Below are positions 46,063 to 58,448 of a stretch of DNA of 64,000 nucleotides, piece by piece. Location: the NCBI RefSeq assembly GCF_051622035.1, contig NC_135365.1, forward strand, positions 24,614,001-24,678,000, written 5' to 3'. Origin of the DNA: Arctopsyche grandis. Its lineage: Eukaryota; Arthropoda; Insecta; Trichoptera; Hydropsychidae. Made by a program: the position numbers and the translations under genes. Under the pieces are notes generated by a model, which saw only the letters and a list, made by a program, of their open reading frames with translations, was not told the origin of the DNA and made no database searches. How positions within the stretch are numbered: the first letter of the stretch is position 1; every line of letters begins with the position of its first letter.

Positions 46063-46830
46063 GTACTCGCTTTTTATTTCAACTAGCAAACACTCAAATC
46101 AAAGATAAGATATACTATATTTGCAAAGATTTTAATATACCTACTGTAATCTAAGCAAAAATATATATCGACATATTCCTGAAAATTTACCTCACTCTAT
46201 TTCGATCACTGACGAAACAGTTGTTGCATGCTTGCCTAGTGACAAAGCAAATAGTTGTTATATAATTGAGTAAGCTAAGCCAAGCTTAACCGAATAATTA
46301 AATACTCATATATTGCATTAATACCTAATTGTCTCTTAATATAGGTATTATCCAGAAATTACATTGGCTACCATCGGACTGGGGTATGCTCAAGAGATTG
46401 TCGAATAGACAAACATTTTCCTATTCACTTGAATATTTTAAAACAATGTTATCTCTCGGTTCAGCCATAGGATTATTCAATGAGGATAGTAATGAGGTGG
46501 TGGATGGATATGTAGAAACCATTCGAGGTGCTTTACATGCGCTCTTTATAAAAAAAGTATGTTATCATTCAACTCTTATATATGCACATGCATACATATG
46601 TACATATGTATGTACTTTCTGTGTTAATTCTTATTTTTATCTAAATATAAATTTTTATTTTTGAAGACACTGGCTCAACTCTTAATTTAGGTTATGAGTA
46701 GAAAATTGACAAATTGTAATATTGATGACTTTCTGGCTTACATATGTCACCGTGACTAAATCTGAATATATGGATTTACTTTAAAAATCTGGTTTTCAGT
46801 TTAAAAATTATGTAATTCGACTTTCTTGGC
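46063..46830 (+). pseudogene. Glycine N-acyltransferase-like pseudogene, copy B
   Basis: It lacks exon 1 but keeps the middle and last exons. The middle one encodes LHWLPSDWGMLKRLSNRQTF then SYSLEYFKTMLSLGSAIGLF and NEDSNEVVDGYVETIRGALH, up to a gtatgt donor near 46558. The S-x-G-L-F-x-E-D block and the following W/Y-x-x-T region match GLYAT-family enzymes (acyl-CoA:glycine N-acyltransferases). The last exon (about 46661-46830) has several stops and an internal tacata insertion, where copy C is open. It is therefore dead. Confidence 0.65.
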
Positions 46831-47074
46831 TTTGTACGAACATACATAGCACATACTATCCCTTATCGCGGTCAATACACTCTCATACTCCCTCGTCAGA
46901 CAGATGCCCGAACTCCTCTGGAATGCGCTCCTATTCAAGAGAAACACACCACGGCCCCTAGACAAGGACAACTAAACAATTTAAAAATGGAAATAGGGAC
47001 ATTAAGGAGATCGCACGAAAATAACATGATGATATCCCGAAGTCGATGGCGGGAAAAAACGACAAAAACAACGG

Positions 47075-47390
47075 GTTTCTTTCGGAAAATTACCTGTTTC
47101 AACCCCTTGACCATCACGAAGGTCCTTCTTTGTGTATGGTTGGATTTTTCTGAAGTGATACATTGTGAATTGCTTGAACCCGGTCCAACCGTTAAGTTTT
47201 TCAATGAAAAATCAAAGAACTATTTCAAAAAAGCCTTTACACTGGCGTATAAATGGTGTATACAGGCTCGTGATAGAAAATGATGGAAATTATTTTGTTG
47301 ATTAGTATTTAAGTTTTTTGATGAATAAATCTTTTTCACTAGAAAAAAATTTTTTGACTACTTTCCGTACCCCTAATATTATATTATATC
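47075..47390 (+). mobile_element. mariner-like transposase relic
   Basis: The frame ending at 47283 contains TKVLLCVWLDFSEVIHCELL then EPGPTV. This corresponds to the mariner segment with one catalytic aspartate (V-W-W-D-x-x-G-x-I-H-Y-E-L-L), here W-L-D-F-S. Only about 60 C-terminal-side codons remain, after which stops occur. The stretch ends near a ttgactactttccgtacccc terminus. No matching left end was found. Confidence 0.5.
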
Positions 47391-47795
47391 ATTATATGTA
47401 TTGATTTATCAAGGTAATAGACCGTTCGGGATAATCCACGTCATTCAAAAAACTAGCAAATACATACCTAGGTTCATTTAAAAAAGTTCCATAATATAAT
47501 ATATAGGAATAAATAAACTTCTACAATCAAACAAAAATAATCTTCATAAAAATAATGTTCTATCTCCTTAAAAGAAAAGAAAAGAAAATTTTAGAATCGT
47601 CATCAAAAAAATTGTATCTGAATAATACAATACATATGTATTCTTCAGTCAACATTACATTTTTGAAATTTTTATAATCTCATCGTTGAAATAGTGTATT
47701 TCTAAAATGATCCATCATATTTTTACAGTGTAAACACATCTATTTTATAATCATATTAATTAATATTTGTACTTATAAAATATTTAAAATTACAG

Positions 47796-48078
47796 TTGCA
47801 TGAATTTTCATTATATTAGATTTGCAGAACACCAAGCCATTCAGCTTCAGGAATATGCGCTCTAGACAACACTTTACTATTTACTGTTAGTATGTTTGTA
47901 ATCGAATGTAATAATTTTACATAATAATTTATAAGTTAGCATTAAAATAATTTACATTTGATATTAGATTATCGAAGCAATGAAGACATATATAGTAATA
48001 TTAATACAATTCTCTACAATAAATTTCAATCCAAAAAATATGGATTATATTGTTTCTGATGGTTTGAATCAATCATAA
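47796..48078 (+). pseudogene. Gr-8-like pseudogene fragment (exons 3 and 4 only)
   Basis: Exon 3-like 47796-47885 and exon 4-like 47968-48078 with preserved splice borders. Exon 3 has an in-frame TAG (LHEFSLY then stop), and exon 4 reads IIEAMKTYIVILIQF, where Gr-8 has IIGAITTYIIILIQF. Exons 1 and 2 are missing. The intergenic DNA that follows is that of Gr-8. Confidence 0.8.
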
Positions 48079-48413
48079 TTTAAAAAGTTCTGGTTCCTAA
48101 TTATGTAGACAAAACCTTCAATGGGCTCCATTTGATTCAAACCGTATTGAATATTTCTAACCTCAAATGTGATAGATTACTGTGTTGATATATTGACAAT
48201 ATAATAACAAACATGGTTTGAATTTGATGTTTTTTACAAACAACTTCCCATTATAGACGAACATTATACTATAATTATCTTACTAAATGTGTGTTTGTCA
48301 TAGTTATGTAAATTAATATAAAATAAAATTTATGACTTGTAATTGACAAATAAAAGACCAGAAATCAAAATATCACTCCAAAACCACCAAAATACAGGTG
48401 CACTATTCAAACA

Positions 48414-48815
48414 TGTTTATAAGAAGCATTCTGAATTGATTATTGAAATGTATGGATAGTTTTAGGCAAATAAAACCACAGTTTTGATTAACAAGATAAC
48501 GATGAATGAGTCAAATGACGCACTTTTGATATTTGTTATCATAATATGTTTAGACTTAAATATAACTATTTTTTACTAATTTAAAAATTTAATTGCATCA
48601 AATATTAGTTGCATACGTCGCCAAACTTCTCAGCGTCTGGTTTGTTTGCTATAGATAACACTTTAATGTTTACTGTGAGTATCTTACACTCTTTTATGCA
48701 TAGGTACACTGTTAAGTATTCAATGATTCATATTAAGATGTAATTTCGCTCATTTCAGATCATATGTGCTACAACAACATACTCAATTATTTTGATTCAA
48801 TTTGCTGCAATGTAG
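48414..48815 (+). pseudogene. Gr-9-like pseudogene (exon 1 deleted)
   Basis: Only the first 14 bases of exon 1 (ATGTTTATAAGAAG) remain; they jump directly into intron 1 sequence. Exon 2-like sequence follows at about 48465 with its donor lost. Exon 3 is shortened (ASG-L-F-A-I-D-N-T-L kept). Exon 4 at 48759-48815 reads IICATTTYSIILIQF and stops at the Gr-9 position. It is a decayed copy within the segmental duplication. Confidence 0.8.
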
Positions 48816-48976
48816 TAGTTACAATTAACCACCCATGATTGTTCTAGGTTTGATTCAATCCTTGAAATATGTATGTGATTAAAGATTATAAATATAATTA
48901 ATGTTTTTTTTTTTAAATTTTATTTAATTGTCTATAAAAACATGCAATAGGTACTACCTACCTACATATAAAAAAC

Positions 48977-49382
48977 CGGTCTCCGTGACGAGACAGAATG
49001 TTAAATTACAGAAAACGCAAATATCGGAAGGCAAAGATCGAAAATCGAAAGATCTTAAGGCGAAAGATCAAAAAAAAAATGGTGCATTGGAAACGGTACA
49101 TACTCACTTAATTTGCGCGAGCAGGATACAACAGGAACAAGAGGAACAGGCTTTTCCTCCAGTATTAATGTGCGCGTGCAGAATACGGGAGGAAAAGCAT
49201 GTTCCTCTTGTTCCTGTTGTATCCTGCTCGCGCAAATTAAGTGAGTATGTACGTGAGTATGTACCGTTTACCATGCACCATTTTTTTTTGATCTTTCGAC
49301 TTAAGATCTTTCGATTTTCGATCTTTGCCTTCCGATATTTGTGTTTTCTGTAATTTAACATTCTGTCTCGTCACGTAGACCC
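48977..49382. mobile_element. Foldback element family I, copy 4
   Basis: Ends CGGTCTCCGTGACGAGACAG and CTGTCTCGTCACGTAGACCC with an exact 9-bp target duplication ataaaaaac (48968-48976 and 49383-49391). The arms are nearly perfect complements, and the centre is near 49165. The reading frames on both strands are an artefact of the palindrome. Confidence 0.9.
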
Positions 49383-49391
49383 ATAAAAAAC

Positions 49392-49611
49392 TGCCTACCT
49401 ACTACATAGGTAGACAGATTTTACCATTTTTTTTTTCATATTAAACAATTAAATATAAATATTAAATTAAACATATTTAAAAGGAATTTGAAAAAATTCG
49501 ACCGCGAGCGGATCGAACACAGGACCAACACCTATATTTTAATTATTTCTTTATTTGATAACTTAATATGCCAACACCCATGCGATGATATTTCATCGGG
49601 TACAACACTAA
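49392..49611 (+). mobile_element. Helitron-type element (family HA), short form, upstream of Gr-12
   Basis: Same structure and nearly the same sequence as 42724-42934. It ends cgatgatatttcatcg then ggtacaacaCTAA at 49611. Confidence 0.6.
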
Positions 49612-49909
49612 TACTTCCACAATAATGATTATGAAAAAAAATTCTAATGTTTTTTCTTTTTTTTTTGAGGAAAGAGGGAGGGGACAAGGCACTACTTATT
49701 ATCTCGAAGATAGCAGAAATACTAATAATTTCAATTAAAATACATAATAATTTTGATTAATTTCATAATGGATTAATTACATAGTATCGATTTTCTATTT
49801 TTTATATAGTAATTACTTTAATTGAATTATAATTATCATTCTACTGTGAATATTTTATTCAGTTTTGTTAACCTATGCTCTAATATAAACGACATCAAGA
49901 GTCACAGAA

Positions 49910-51521
49910 ATGCTACGAAGATGGATCCGCAAATTTACAAAAGCCGACACAGCACTAGACGCAATATCGCCGATTATATTTTTAAGCCAATTGGCCGGCT
50001 TCCTTCCATTTGTCTTCAACATAAATCCTCCAAATTCACAAATGAAAATAAGCGTATTCTTATACATCTTGTCCATTGCATTTGGTATGATCTACACATG
50101 TTGCACAATCAAAGTATTACTCTCTGGTGAAATGATTGTATCGGCTCGAAATTATTCTATGTTTCTTCGATTGGGTGGTTATTTCCGCATTTACATCAGT
50201 TTCGTTATCATGATCATCACTGGATTATCACTGCAGTATAGAAATAAAACATACCTTAAAGTTTTTGATCTGTATGTCGGCATTGATTCCGGATTTCAAA
50301 CCATCGGTCACAAAATACAATACACATTTTTAAAAATGCGATATATAGGATCTTTCTTTTTTCAAAACATTTTCAACTTAATATATATTCTCTTTCAAGC
50401 ACATCTCACCAGCTCGTGGAAGGAGCCTCCTAGTTTTTCCATGATCATTGTAACTTATTGTCCTGGACTTTTTTTTGCTACCCTCTTATCAATTTTCACC
50501 TCTTTAATTATAATGTCAAATTTATATTTTAACGCAATGAGTGATATTTTAACGACTATTGCTCGAAAGCGATTCAAATACAGCTTTGACTGTTCAATAC
50601 TACTGATAGATAATGTATTGAAAGATCGAATTCGACAATTAAACCAGAGTACACTCGGAGAGATGTCCGATATACAGAAAATACACGAGCTGTGGAAAAT
50701 ATACGATATGATCTGCGATGCTACGATTGGGATAAATGAATTATTCTCGTTTAAAGTATTGATCATATTCACGGGCACGTTCATATCGATCGTTTTCAAT
50801 TTGTTTCACGCCATGATGTCTTTGACTGAGTTGAACGGCGAAGACGCCTCATTTCATACAATATTACTTGTGTTGGCTTTACGCCATTGTATTATGTATT
50901 TATTGATAATGCTAGTACCAATTGCAGTCTGCAATGGATCTAAGCAAATTGTGAGAAATTAAAAAATCATTTTTGACTTGTATCTTCAATATTTTCTTTA
51001 TTTTAATAGCTAGGATCTTACACTTTCAGGTTAAAAATTTTGCAATATTAATAAACCAAATCATGGTTCATGAATGGGATGTAAATTTGTCAGCAAAGGT
51101 CAGTTAATTTTATTGGTATCAAATAGTTTTGATTCCAATTGATGAGATTTGATTATGTGGAAGATAAAACAATATACATACTTACATATTTTATTTTATG
51201 TGAAATGGTTTGGTACATATTCTTATTAAGCTTTAATTACAGTTGCATCATTTCTCAATATACATGATTCACCGGAAACCAAATTACTCAGCTTCAGGAT
51301 TGTGTGTTTTAGACAACTCTTTGCTTTTTACCGTAAGTAATACATTTAATACAATGTATAACGTATCATAATTGTATCTATGTATTAATTGCTATTTATA
51401 TTATTTTTAGATAATTGGTGCTATTACTACATATATAGTAATATTAATGCAATTCTCCACAATAAACTTCAATCCCAATGTTTTGAATTTCATAGTTTCT
51501 GATAATACTACTCGATCATAA
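49910..51521 (+). CDS. Gr: Gustatory receptor Gr-12 (type B), 4 exons
   Basis: Intact type-B taste receptor, the recent twin of Gr-11. Exons: 49910-50950, 51030-51098, 51243-51332 and 51411-51521, giving 436 residues. Its five differences from Gr-11 in exon 1 are scattered (for example SIAF for SIAL, FDLY for FDVY, ALRH for ALHH). Exon 2 reads VKNFAILINQIMVHEWDVNL. Exon 3 has LHHFSIYMIHRKPNYSASGL. Exon 4 has AITTYIVILMQF, with the common type-B tail. Upstream DNA including a Helitron and a foldback element is shared with Gr-11. The downstream hAT relic is the longest of the three copies, which makes this block closest to the ancestral arrangement on its right side. Confidence 0.92.
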
Positions 51522-51899
51522 TACATATAAGTATTTACTTATATTTATTACGTATTTAATAAACTTTGTAATGTCTTTTTCTTATTGTTAGAATAATAAA
51601 TAGTTCAAAAGTAAATATATTTCAATTTAAACTAAATTTTCGGTTAAGGCAAGGTTAACTTATTAGTCAACAGAGCTTATTAGTCAAATTTCAACAGTAC
51701 AACGATTGAGATTTCATTCGAGAGCTAAATTTCTTTAACTTAAACTATATATGTACATAGGTTCACTGTTTATTAAAATGAAAGTTTTAAGTTTTAATTA
51801 AACTATATGAACACTGAATAAAACTCGATATTATACTTAAAAATAATCTTATTTATTAATACAAATTAAATTGTGATCATGACAATGATTGAAAAACAC
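51522..51899. other. Spacer downstream of Gr-12
   Basis: AT-rich, with the polyadenylation-like aataaa strings also found after Gr-10 and Gr-11. No gene. Confidence 0.4.
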
Positions 51900-52967
51900 T
51901 TAATGTAAACAATGGCCTCTCCTTGGAAATTTGTAGTAAGTCAGGTTTATATGTTGTTGTTCTTAATTTTAGTCATGATTCCAGGTTCTCGTCAATAAGA
52001 CGACTTCTCAGTTTACTTTTGATAAGGTTCATGCTTGAAAAATATTGTTCGCATGAATATGTAGAACCGAAAAGGGAAAGAATAGTAAACGCTAGTTCAC
52101 ATTTTTCTCCAATATTTCCATATCAACACTAAGGCGTTCAAATTTAGAGCGCCATAATTCTTTGTTTTTTAAATCCACCAATTGCATTTCAATTTGCCAG
52201 TGTCAACATTAAAGGTAGAACATTTTAATTCGGTTACAGTTGCATTAAGAGGTTTTTTAAAAGCTAGCGTCGCTTTGCTGTTTCTGAATTCCTGAAACGT
52301 GTTGAGAAAAGCTTCCCTCATATTTAAAATTATTGTTTTGAAATAGAAAAACTAGAATTATTTTCTTGGCGATGTTTCAGCAGGCATGAATGAAAGTTTC
52401 TCTTTCAAAATCTTGAAATTTTGTTTTCGAATGAAACAACTTCTTCTAACATCGAAAAAATTGTATTTCCAGTCCCTTGTAGTTTACGATTAAGCTGATT
52501 TAGATGAGACGTAACGTTTACCATGAAATAATTTTATTGGATCCACTGATTGTCCGTTAGTTCTGGATAGTGTACCCCCTTCTCAAGGAGAAATATTTTA
52601 ATTTCTGTTAATAAGGAAGCGATACGTTTTAAATCGTTTCCTCTTGATAACCAACGTACCTTGTTATGCAGCAGAAGATTATTACAACTAAAAATTATTT
52701 AAATCGGCGATGATCAAGAGCATTAGGTTTAATGGAGTTAATAATCTTAATCATCAATTCCATAACTTTGCAAATTTCTTCTGGAAATTTCTGCGCACAA
52801 AGCGCTTCTTGATGTACCTCGTGATTCATTTTTCCTTTAAAAATAGCAAAAAACCCTTTACTTATGCCGGTCATAACATTTGACCCGTCTGCTGAAATTG
52901 ATACAATTTTAGAGCACTTTCACTAAAGAGTCGCATGCGGCTCGCGAGCTACGGTTTGTCGACCCAT
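51900..52967 (-). mobile_element. hAT transposon relic, copy C (longest)
   Basis: On the - strand, 52920-52740 reads KIVSISADGSNVMTGISKGF then KGKMNHEVHQEALCAQKFPE. 52680-52490 corresponds to W-L-S-R-G-N. 52110-51900 reads TYSCEQYFSSMNLIKSKLRS, then RLIDENLES and a stop in the hAT dimerisation domain. The best match is the GTF2IRD2/EPM2AIP1-like group. The right end (cgcatgcggctcgcgagcta) looks like the terminal repeat of such elements. Several stops and frameshifts are present. Confidence 0.7.
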
Positions 52968-52991
52968 GGGTAGAGGAAATATGAAGTATTT

Positions 52992-53382
52992 GGGCCTACG
53001 TGACGAGACAGAATGTTAAATTACAGAAAACGCAAATATCGGAAGGCAAAGATCGAAAATCTAAAGATCTTAAGTCGAAAGATCAAAAAAAATGGTGCAT
53101 GGTAAACGGTACATACTCACTTAATTTTCGCGAGCAGGATACAACAGGAACAAGAGGAACAGGCTTTTCCTCCCGTATTAATGTGCGCGCGCAGAATACG
53201 GGAGGAAAACCATGTTCCTCTTGTTCCTGTTGTATCCTGCTCGCGCAAATTAAGTGAGTATGTACCGTTTACCATGCACCATTTTTTTTGATCTTTCGAC
53301 ATAAGATCTTTAGATTTTCGATCTTTGCCTTCCGATATTTGCGTTTTCTGTAATTTAACATTCTGTGTCGTCACGGAGACCG
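52992..53382. mobile_element. Foldback element family I, copy 5
   Basis: Ends gggcctacgtgacgagacag and cgtcacggagaccg with an exact 9-bp target duplication gaagtattt (52983-52991 and 53383-53391). The arms are almost fully complementary. It is inserted between the hAT relic and the GLYAT-like copy C. Confidence 0.9.
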
Positions 53383-53592
53383 GAAGTATTTGTATTAGCA
53401 AACAAAAATGTGCACAAAATTATGATACTACCTTTGTAATCATATACATTTCAGAATTATTTAGAATCCTTAGTCACTACACCAATCCATATGTATGTAC
53501 AGGATGAAGTATAAAAGTGAATTGACGAGAGATGTGTGTAGTATTCAGTTGTGATATAGATACTGTGTGGACAGGTTGTGTTGAAATTTGAC

Positions 53593-54894
<1,302 letters not shown>

Positions 54895-55239
54895 TAAGTA
54901 TGGAATTTTAATATTTCAATACAAATAAATAAAATAATTTAAAAAAAAACACATTCATTGAAAGCATAAACTTATTTATGAAACAATTGAAAAACAGATT
55001 TCTGGAAATTTTGAATTTTCAACAAATTAGGGCTAATTCTCCACATATGTATGTATTTAATCTCCACAGTAAACTTCAATCCTAATGTTTTAAACTCAAT
55101 AGTTTCTCTTAATTTCTAATTTTATTTAATTTCTCCGTCAGCTCTGGATCGCCTCCTGGAAGTTTGCTCATGTTATGCTGCAGAACATAATATGCGGTAT
55201 AATACGGGGAAATCCATGGTATTGATTTTCCGATAGGGT

Positions 55240-55368
55240 CGAGGTCCCCATTTCGTTTCCAACATAATTTTGGATGGACGTAATCTTGAAACCGTGAGGG
55301 AAGTCAGGTACCTGAGACACCTGCTGACGGAGGATCTCTCTGATGACCGTGACATCAGATATTTATAA
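55240..55368 (+). pseudogene. RTE-like LINE reverse transcriptase fragment
   Basis: 43 codons read RGPHFVSNIILDGRNLETVR then EVRYLRHLLTEDLSDDRDI. L-D-G-x-x-L-E-x-V-x-x-V-R-Y-L-x-H-x-L-T is the thumb-side motif of RTE-clade reverse transcriptases. A stop follows, and about a base further on KAYAALGSTA resumes in another frame. The remainder is absent. Confidence 0.6.
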
Positions 55369-55686
55369 AGCATATGCCGCACTAGGCAGCACTGCATGAA
55401 ATTGCATTGTCTTGAAATGCATTGTCATGAAATTCATTGTCTGTATGAAATTTATGAGAAAGAACGCACTACGAATAGCGCAACACTGCACATCAAAGTC
55501 TGGAGCTGCATTCAATCTATTTCTATATTTCCCTTGAATAAAACGGTATTAATTGCTGGATAATGTTATATAAAAAATATTTCTATTTATGATTATAAAT
55601 CATTCATTCTTGCATGTCCGCCATTACTGTTTTTTTTCGCGTACCACCAAGTAGTACGTTTACCACAGGTTGGGAACCGCTGCTAT

Positions 55687-56110
55687 AAATAACCAGTAGA
55701 ATAGACTAGTCATGGTTAGTCACCGGAGCCTGAGGGGGCCGTGTATTGTTCAACGGTTGTAAATGCATTGTTAAAGGTTTGCCGGACAATGGAAAGCACT
55801 GTGACTATCCTACCTCTAGTCATAGTGGTTAGCATATACATAATGCTTTGAACAAAGTGGTCACGGGTTCAAATCTCACTGGTTTCTGCTGGCCAGACCT
55901 TGGATTTGTGACTCCAGGTCGATCGTTTCCTATCAGAATTTGCCAATGTATCTGATTTTCATTGAAACTGTTCCAACAAATCGGCAACCTTATCCATTTT
56001 CTCGCAAATATCGAGTTTTCAGCAATCTCGAATTTCGATGAATTGTATAAAATGCTGCAAATTTACAAATTTGACCATAGATGTCTCTGTGGATGTTAAT
56101 TGATATATAT
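55687..56110 (+). repeat. tRNA-derived SINE copy with an internal insertion
   Basis: The head ccagtagaatagactagt is interrupted near 55712-55800, after which the head repeats (ctagtcatagtggttagcat). The B box ggttcaaatctcac and the family body follow. The hairpin tail is lost. Confidence 0.65.
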
Positions 56111-56299
56111 TTATTTTGTATAATACTATGAAATAATAATACTTGTATGAGGGGGGGGGGGGGGTATGGAGTGTCTTAACAATTAGAATTGTTGTGACGG
56201 GTGGGAAGGAAGTAAAGTAGCGACGAACCAACATGGCCGAATTGGTCTAAACTCCCAAAATGATGGCGGAAACTCGTCTATGTCGTAGATAACTACACT

Positions 56300-57589
56300 C
56301 AGTGGCGGATTGGCCATACAAGCGAACATGCCCGATGGCATGTGGGCCCCACTATCTGTTAGAAAATATGGGCCCTCAGTAAAATTAAATAACTTTTTAA
56401 CTATTTCACGTGTGTAAAAATTTATAGGATATTGCACTTTGGGACCTAAAGTTTGGTTGTTTCAACAAAACAAATTTCTTACGATATACACAAACAACTA
56501 ATACCTGCTTTAACAGCCCAAGGATCGGTTAGCTTTTTTTATTAGGCTCGAAATGTAAGTTTCAACATTTGCGTGGGCCCTTTTGCTGGGCCCATTTCTA
56601 ACCTCAATATTATGTATATACCAATACCTATAAAACAACTACCTACTGAAATAAACAAATTTCCGCGAGTAATATAAACTGAATTGCTTAAAACAATTTT
56701 GATAGGACGATTCACCATCAACCAGCGATTTAAATTTACTTCATACTTTCAAAATAACATTTGATTATACTTTGACGATATAGTAAGATTTAAATACACA
56801 ATTTTAAACAGTTTCCGAATATAAAATCTATTCGTAATCTAGACACATCCATGTATATAGAAATATAGGATAGGGGCCCCCTCCCCAAAATCCCGATTTT
56901 CGCATGATCACAAAACTTTATCTATTGTTATTACGTACATATGTATGTATATATGTATGTACATAGATAAAGTGAAAAGACAGTCGGTAGAAATTAAGTT
57001 AATTGATAGTTTTTTAGTGACTCAGTTTGATGGTCGATTTTTGTTGACCATGTGAAGATTTTTAGAAAAAAATTTTCGCCTGCGGCGCTTTTTTCGCTTT
57101 TTACGTAATATTTTTTTATAATTATTTTATAAAAAATAAGCTTATTTTCATATTTTATAACTCAATGTATGCATAGAATATTTTCCATTTTTATTCCGAT
57201 ATAAAAAAAAGTTTTTGAAAAAAAATTCAATTTGAACAATCTTTGCCTGCGCCCCCAAGAAAAAGCTGAAATGACGTTCCTGATTGTTTTCTACCGAAAG
57301 GAAAAGCCGCTTTTATGCCGCATTCTTTTATGATGCATTCTATTTACCTAGGACAAGGGTTAATAAGAAATATACAATGTAATTTATGGATCTATTTTGC
57401 TTTTGCCATTTTTCTTGTACTTAAATTTGTTTATTCCCATTTTTGAAAATTTTATTTTTTTTTACCCTTAATTTTTAGCGTGATGGAAAAAATATTTTTT
57501 TTATATGGGGGGGGGGCAATTTTTTTTATTCCTGGGTGGGCCCCCTTTGACTCCTGGCATGCACTAATTTCAGTCCCAGTCCGCCACTG
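56300..57589. mobile_element. Non-autonomous hAT element, copy 2 (inverted relative to copy 1)
   Basis: Ends CAGTGGCGGATTGGCC and CAGTCCGCCACTG with an exact 8-bp target duplication actacact (56292-56299 and 57590-57597). It is 260 bp longer than the copy at 6842 and shares sequence throughout. No transposase frame. Confidence 0.9.
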
Positions 57590-57607
57590 ACTACACTTGT
57601 ATCAAAT

Positions 57608-57668
57608 GTACAGATTTTAGCCAGGAAGGCGCATTGGGGTTACCTGTAAGGCCTTTCTGGTATAAATT
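57608..57668 (+). repeat. SINE 3' tail only
   Basis: The hairpin tail ccaggaaggc ... ggcctttctgg is followed by (ataa)n, without head or body. It is a heavily 5'-truncated SINE. Confidence 0.7.
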
Positions 57669-57728
57669 AAAAATAAATAAATAAGTATCAGCTTAAGTAA
57701 ATCGTGTTTTTCCTTTCTAAACATTAAG

Positions 57729-58195
57729 ATAGCAGCATAGCTCAGGAAGCTTAACGTCCAGCAGCATAGCTCAGGACGTTAAGCTTCTGCTTACCGTCAA
57801 GAAGGTGCCGGGTTCTATCCCTGAATGAAAATGAATTTTTCAGAGTATGCTGTTGGTCAGACCTGGATTTGTGACTCCAGGTTGATCGTTTCCTATCGGA
57901 GTTTGCCAATTTTCTCTGATTTCATTGTTGAAACGGTTCCCGGATAAAAAAATTGGCTAAAAATCCTTCCTACCTACTATGTCACCACTATTTGAAAAAT
58001 TTGATTGATGTACAATAAAAATTAATGTACATTTCATAGATGTCTCGTTAATTTACGAGTTTTTTCAGTGTCTCGCAATTCAACGACTTATAATAAAAAT
58101 GCTGTATTTGTATTTGTAATTGGCCAGGAAGGCGCATTGGGATTTACCTGTAAGGCCTTCCTGGTATATATGTAAAAAAAAAAAAAAAAAAGATA
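57729..58195 (+). repeat. tRNA-derived SINE copy, nearly complete
   Basis: A duplicated head (agcagcatagctcaggaagc twice), B-box-like gggttctatccctg, the family body (gatcgtttcctatcggagtt), and the perfect 3' hairpin CCAGGAAGGC / GCCTTCCTGG (about 58122-58163) ending in a poly-A run. Confidence 0.75.
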
Positions 58196-58232
58196 TAAAA
58201 TAAATAAATAAAAAATAATATTGTATTAATCT

Positions 58233-58238
58233 TTTATT
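58233..58238 (-). promoter_or_regulatory. Likely polyadenylation signal of the insulin-degrading enzyme gene
   Basis: AATAAA on the - strand (tttatt on +), about 210 bp beyond the stop codon at 58449. Other A-rich candidates exist nearby. Confidence 0.4.
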
Positions 58239-58448
58239 CATTCATTTTTATGATTCACAATTATTGTAACTTATTTTATATTAATTGTGCATAAATCGCC
58301 AAATCTCAATTGTATAATCTACATACAATGTAAAATTTATTAACTAACACAATCACACATTTTCCTCAAAATATGTGTCCAAATTAAATCTCAAACACAA
58401 TTTTCACAAACGTGGTAAATTAAAATGAAAATTCACGTCCACCACCAT

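Larger units (their letters stand above)
47405..48905 (+). repeat. Segmental duplication of parts of 32.6-36.3 kb
   Basis: 47412-47770 matches 32628-32990, 47770-48413 matches 34100-34795, and 48400-48905 matches the ends of Gr-9 and its downstream region. The foldback elements and mutarotase fragment (32994-34018) and nearly all of Gr-9 exon 1 are absent from the copy. Confidence 0.75.

Noticed and set aside
46843-46975. Possible LINE C-terminus (ILPRQTDAR in one frame, MPELLWNALLF in another)
   Set aside because: Too short, and split between frames; I could not separate it from chance similarity.
48928-49361. Overlapping frames on both strands with charged K-D-R-K-S-K-D-L-K sequence, repeated at 33786-33995 and 53000-53401
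   Set aside because: They translate the self-complementary arms of foldback family I; the same protein appears wherever the element does.
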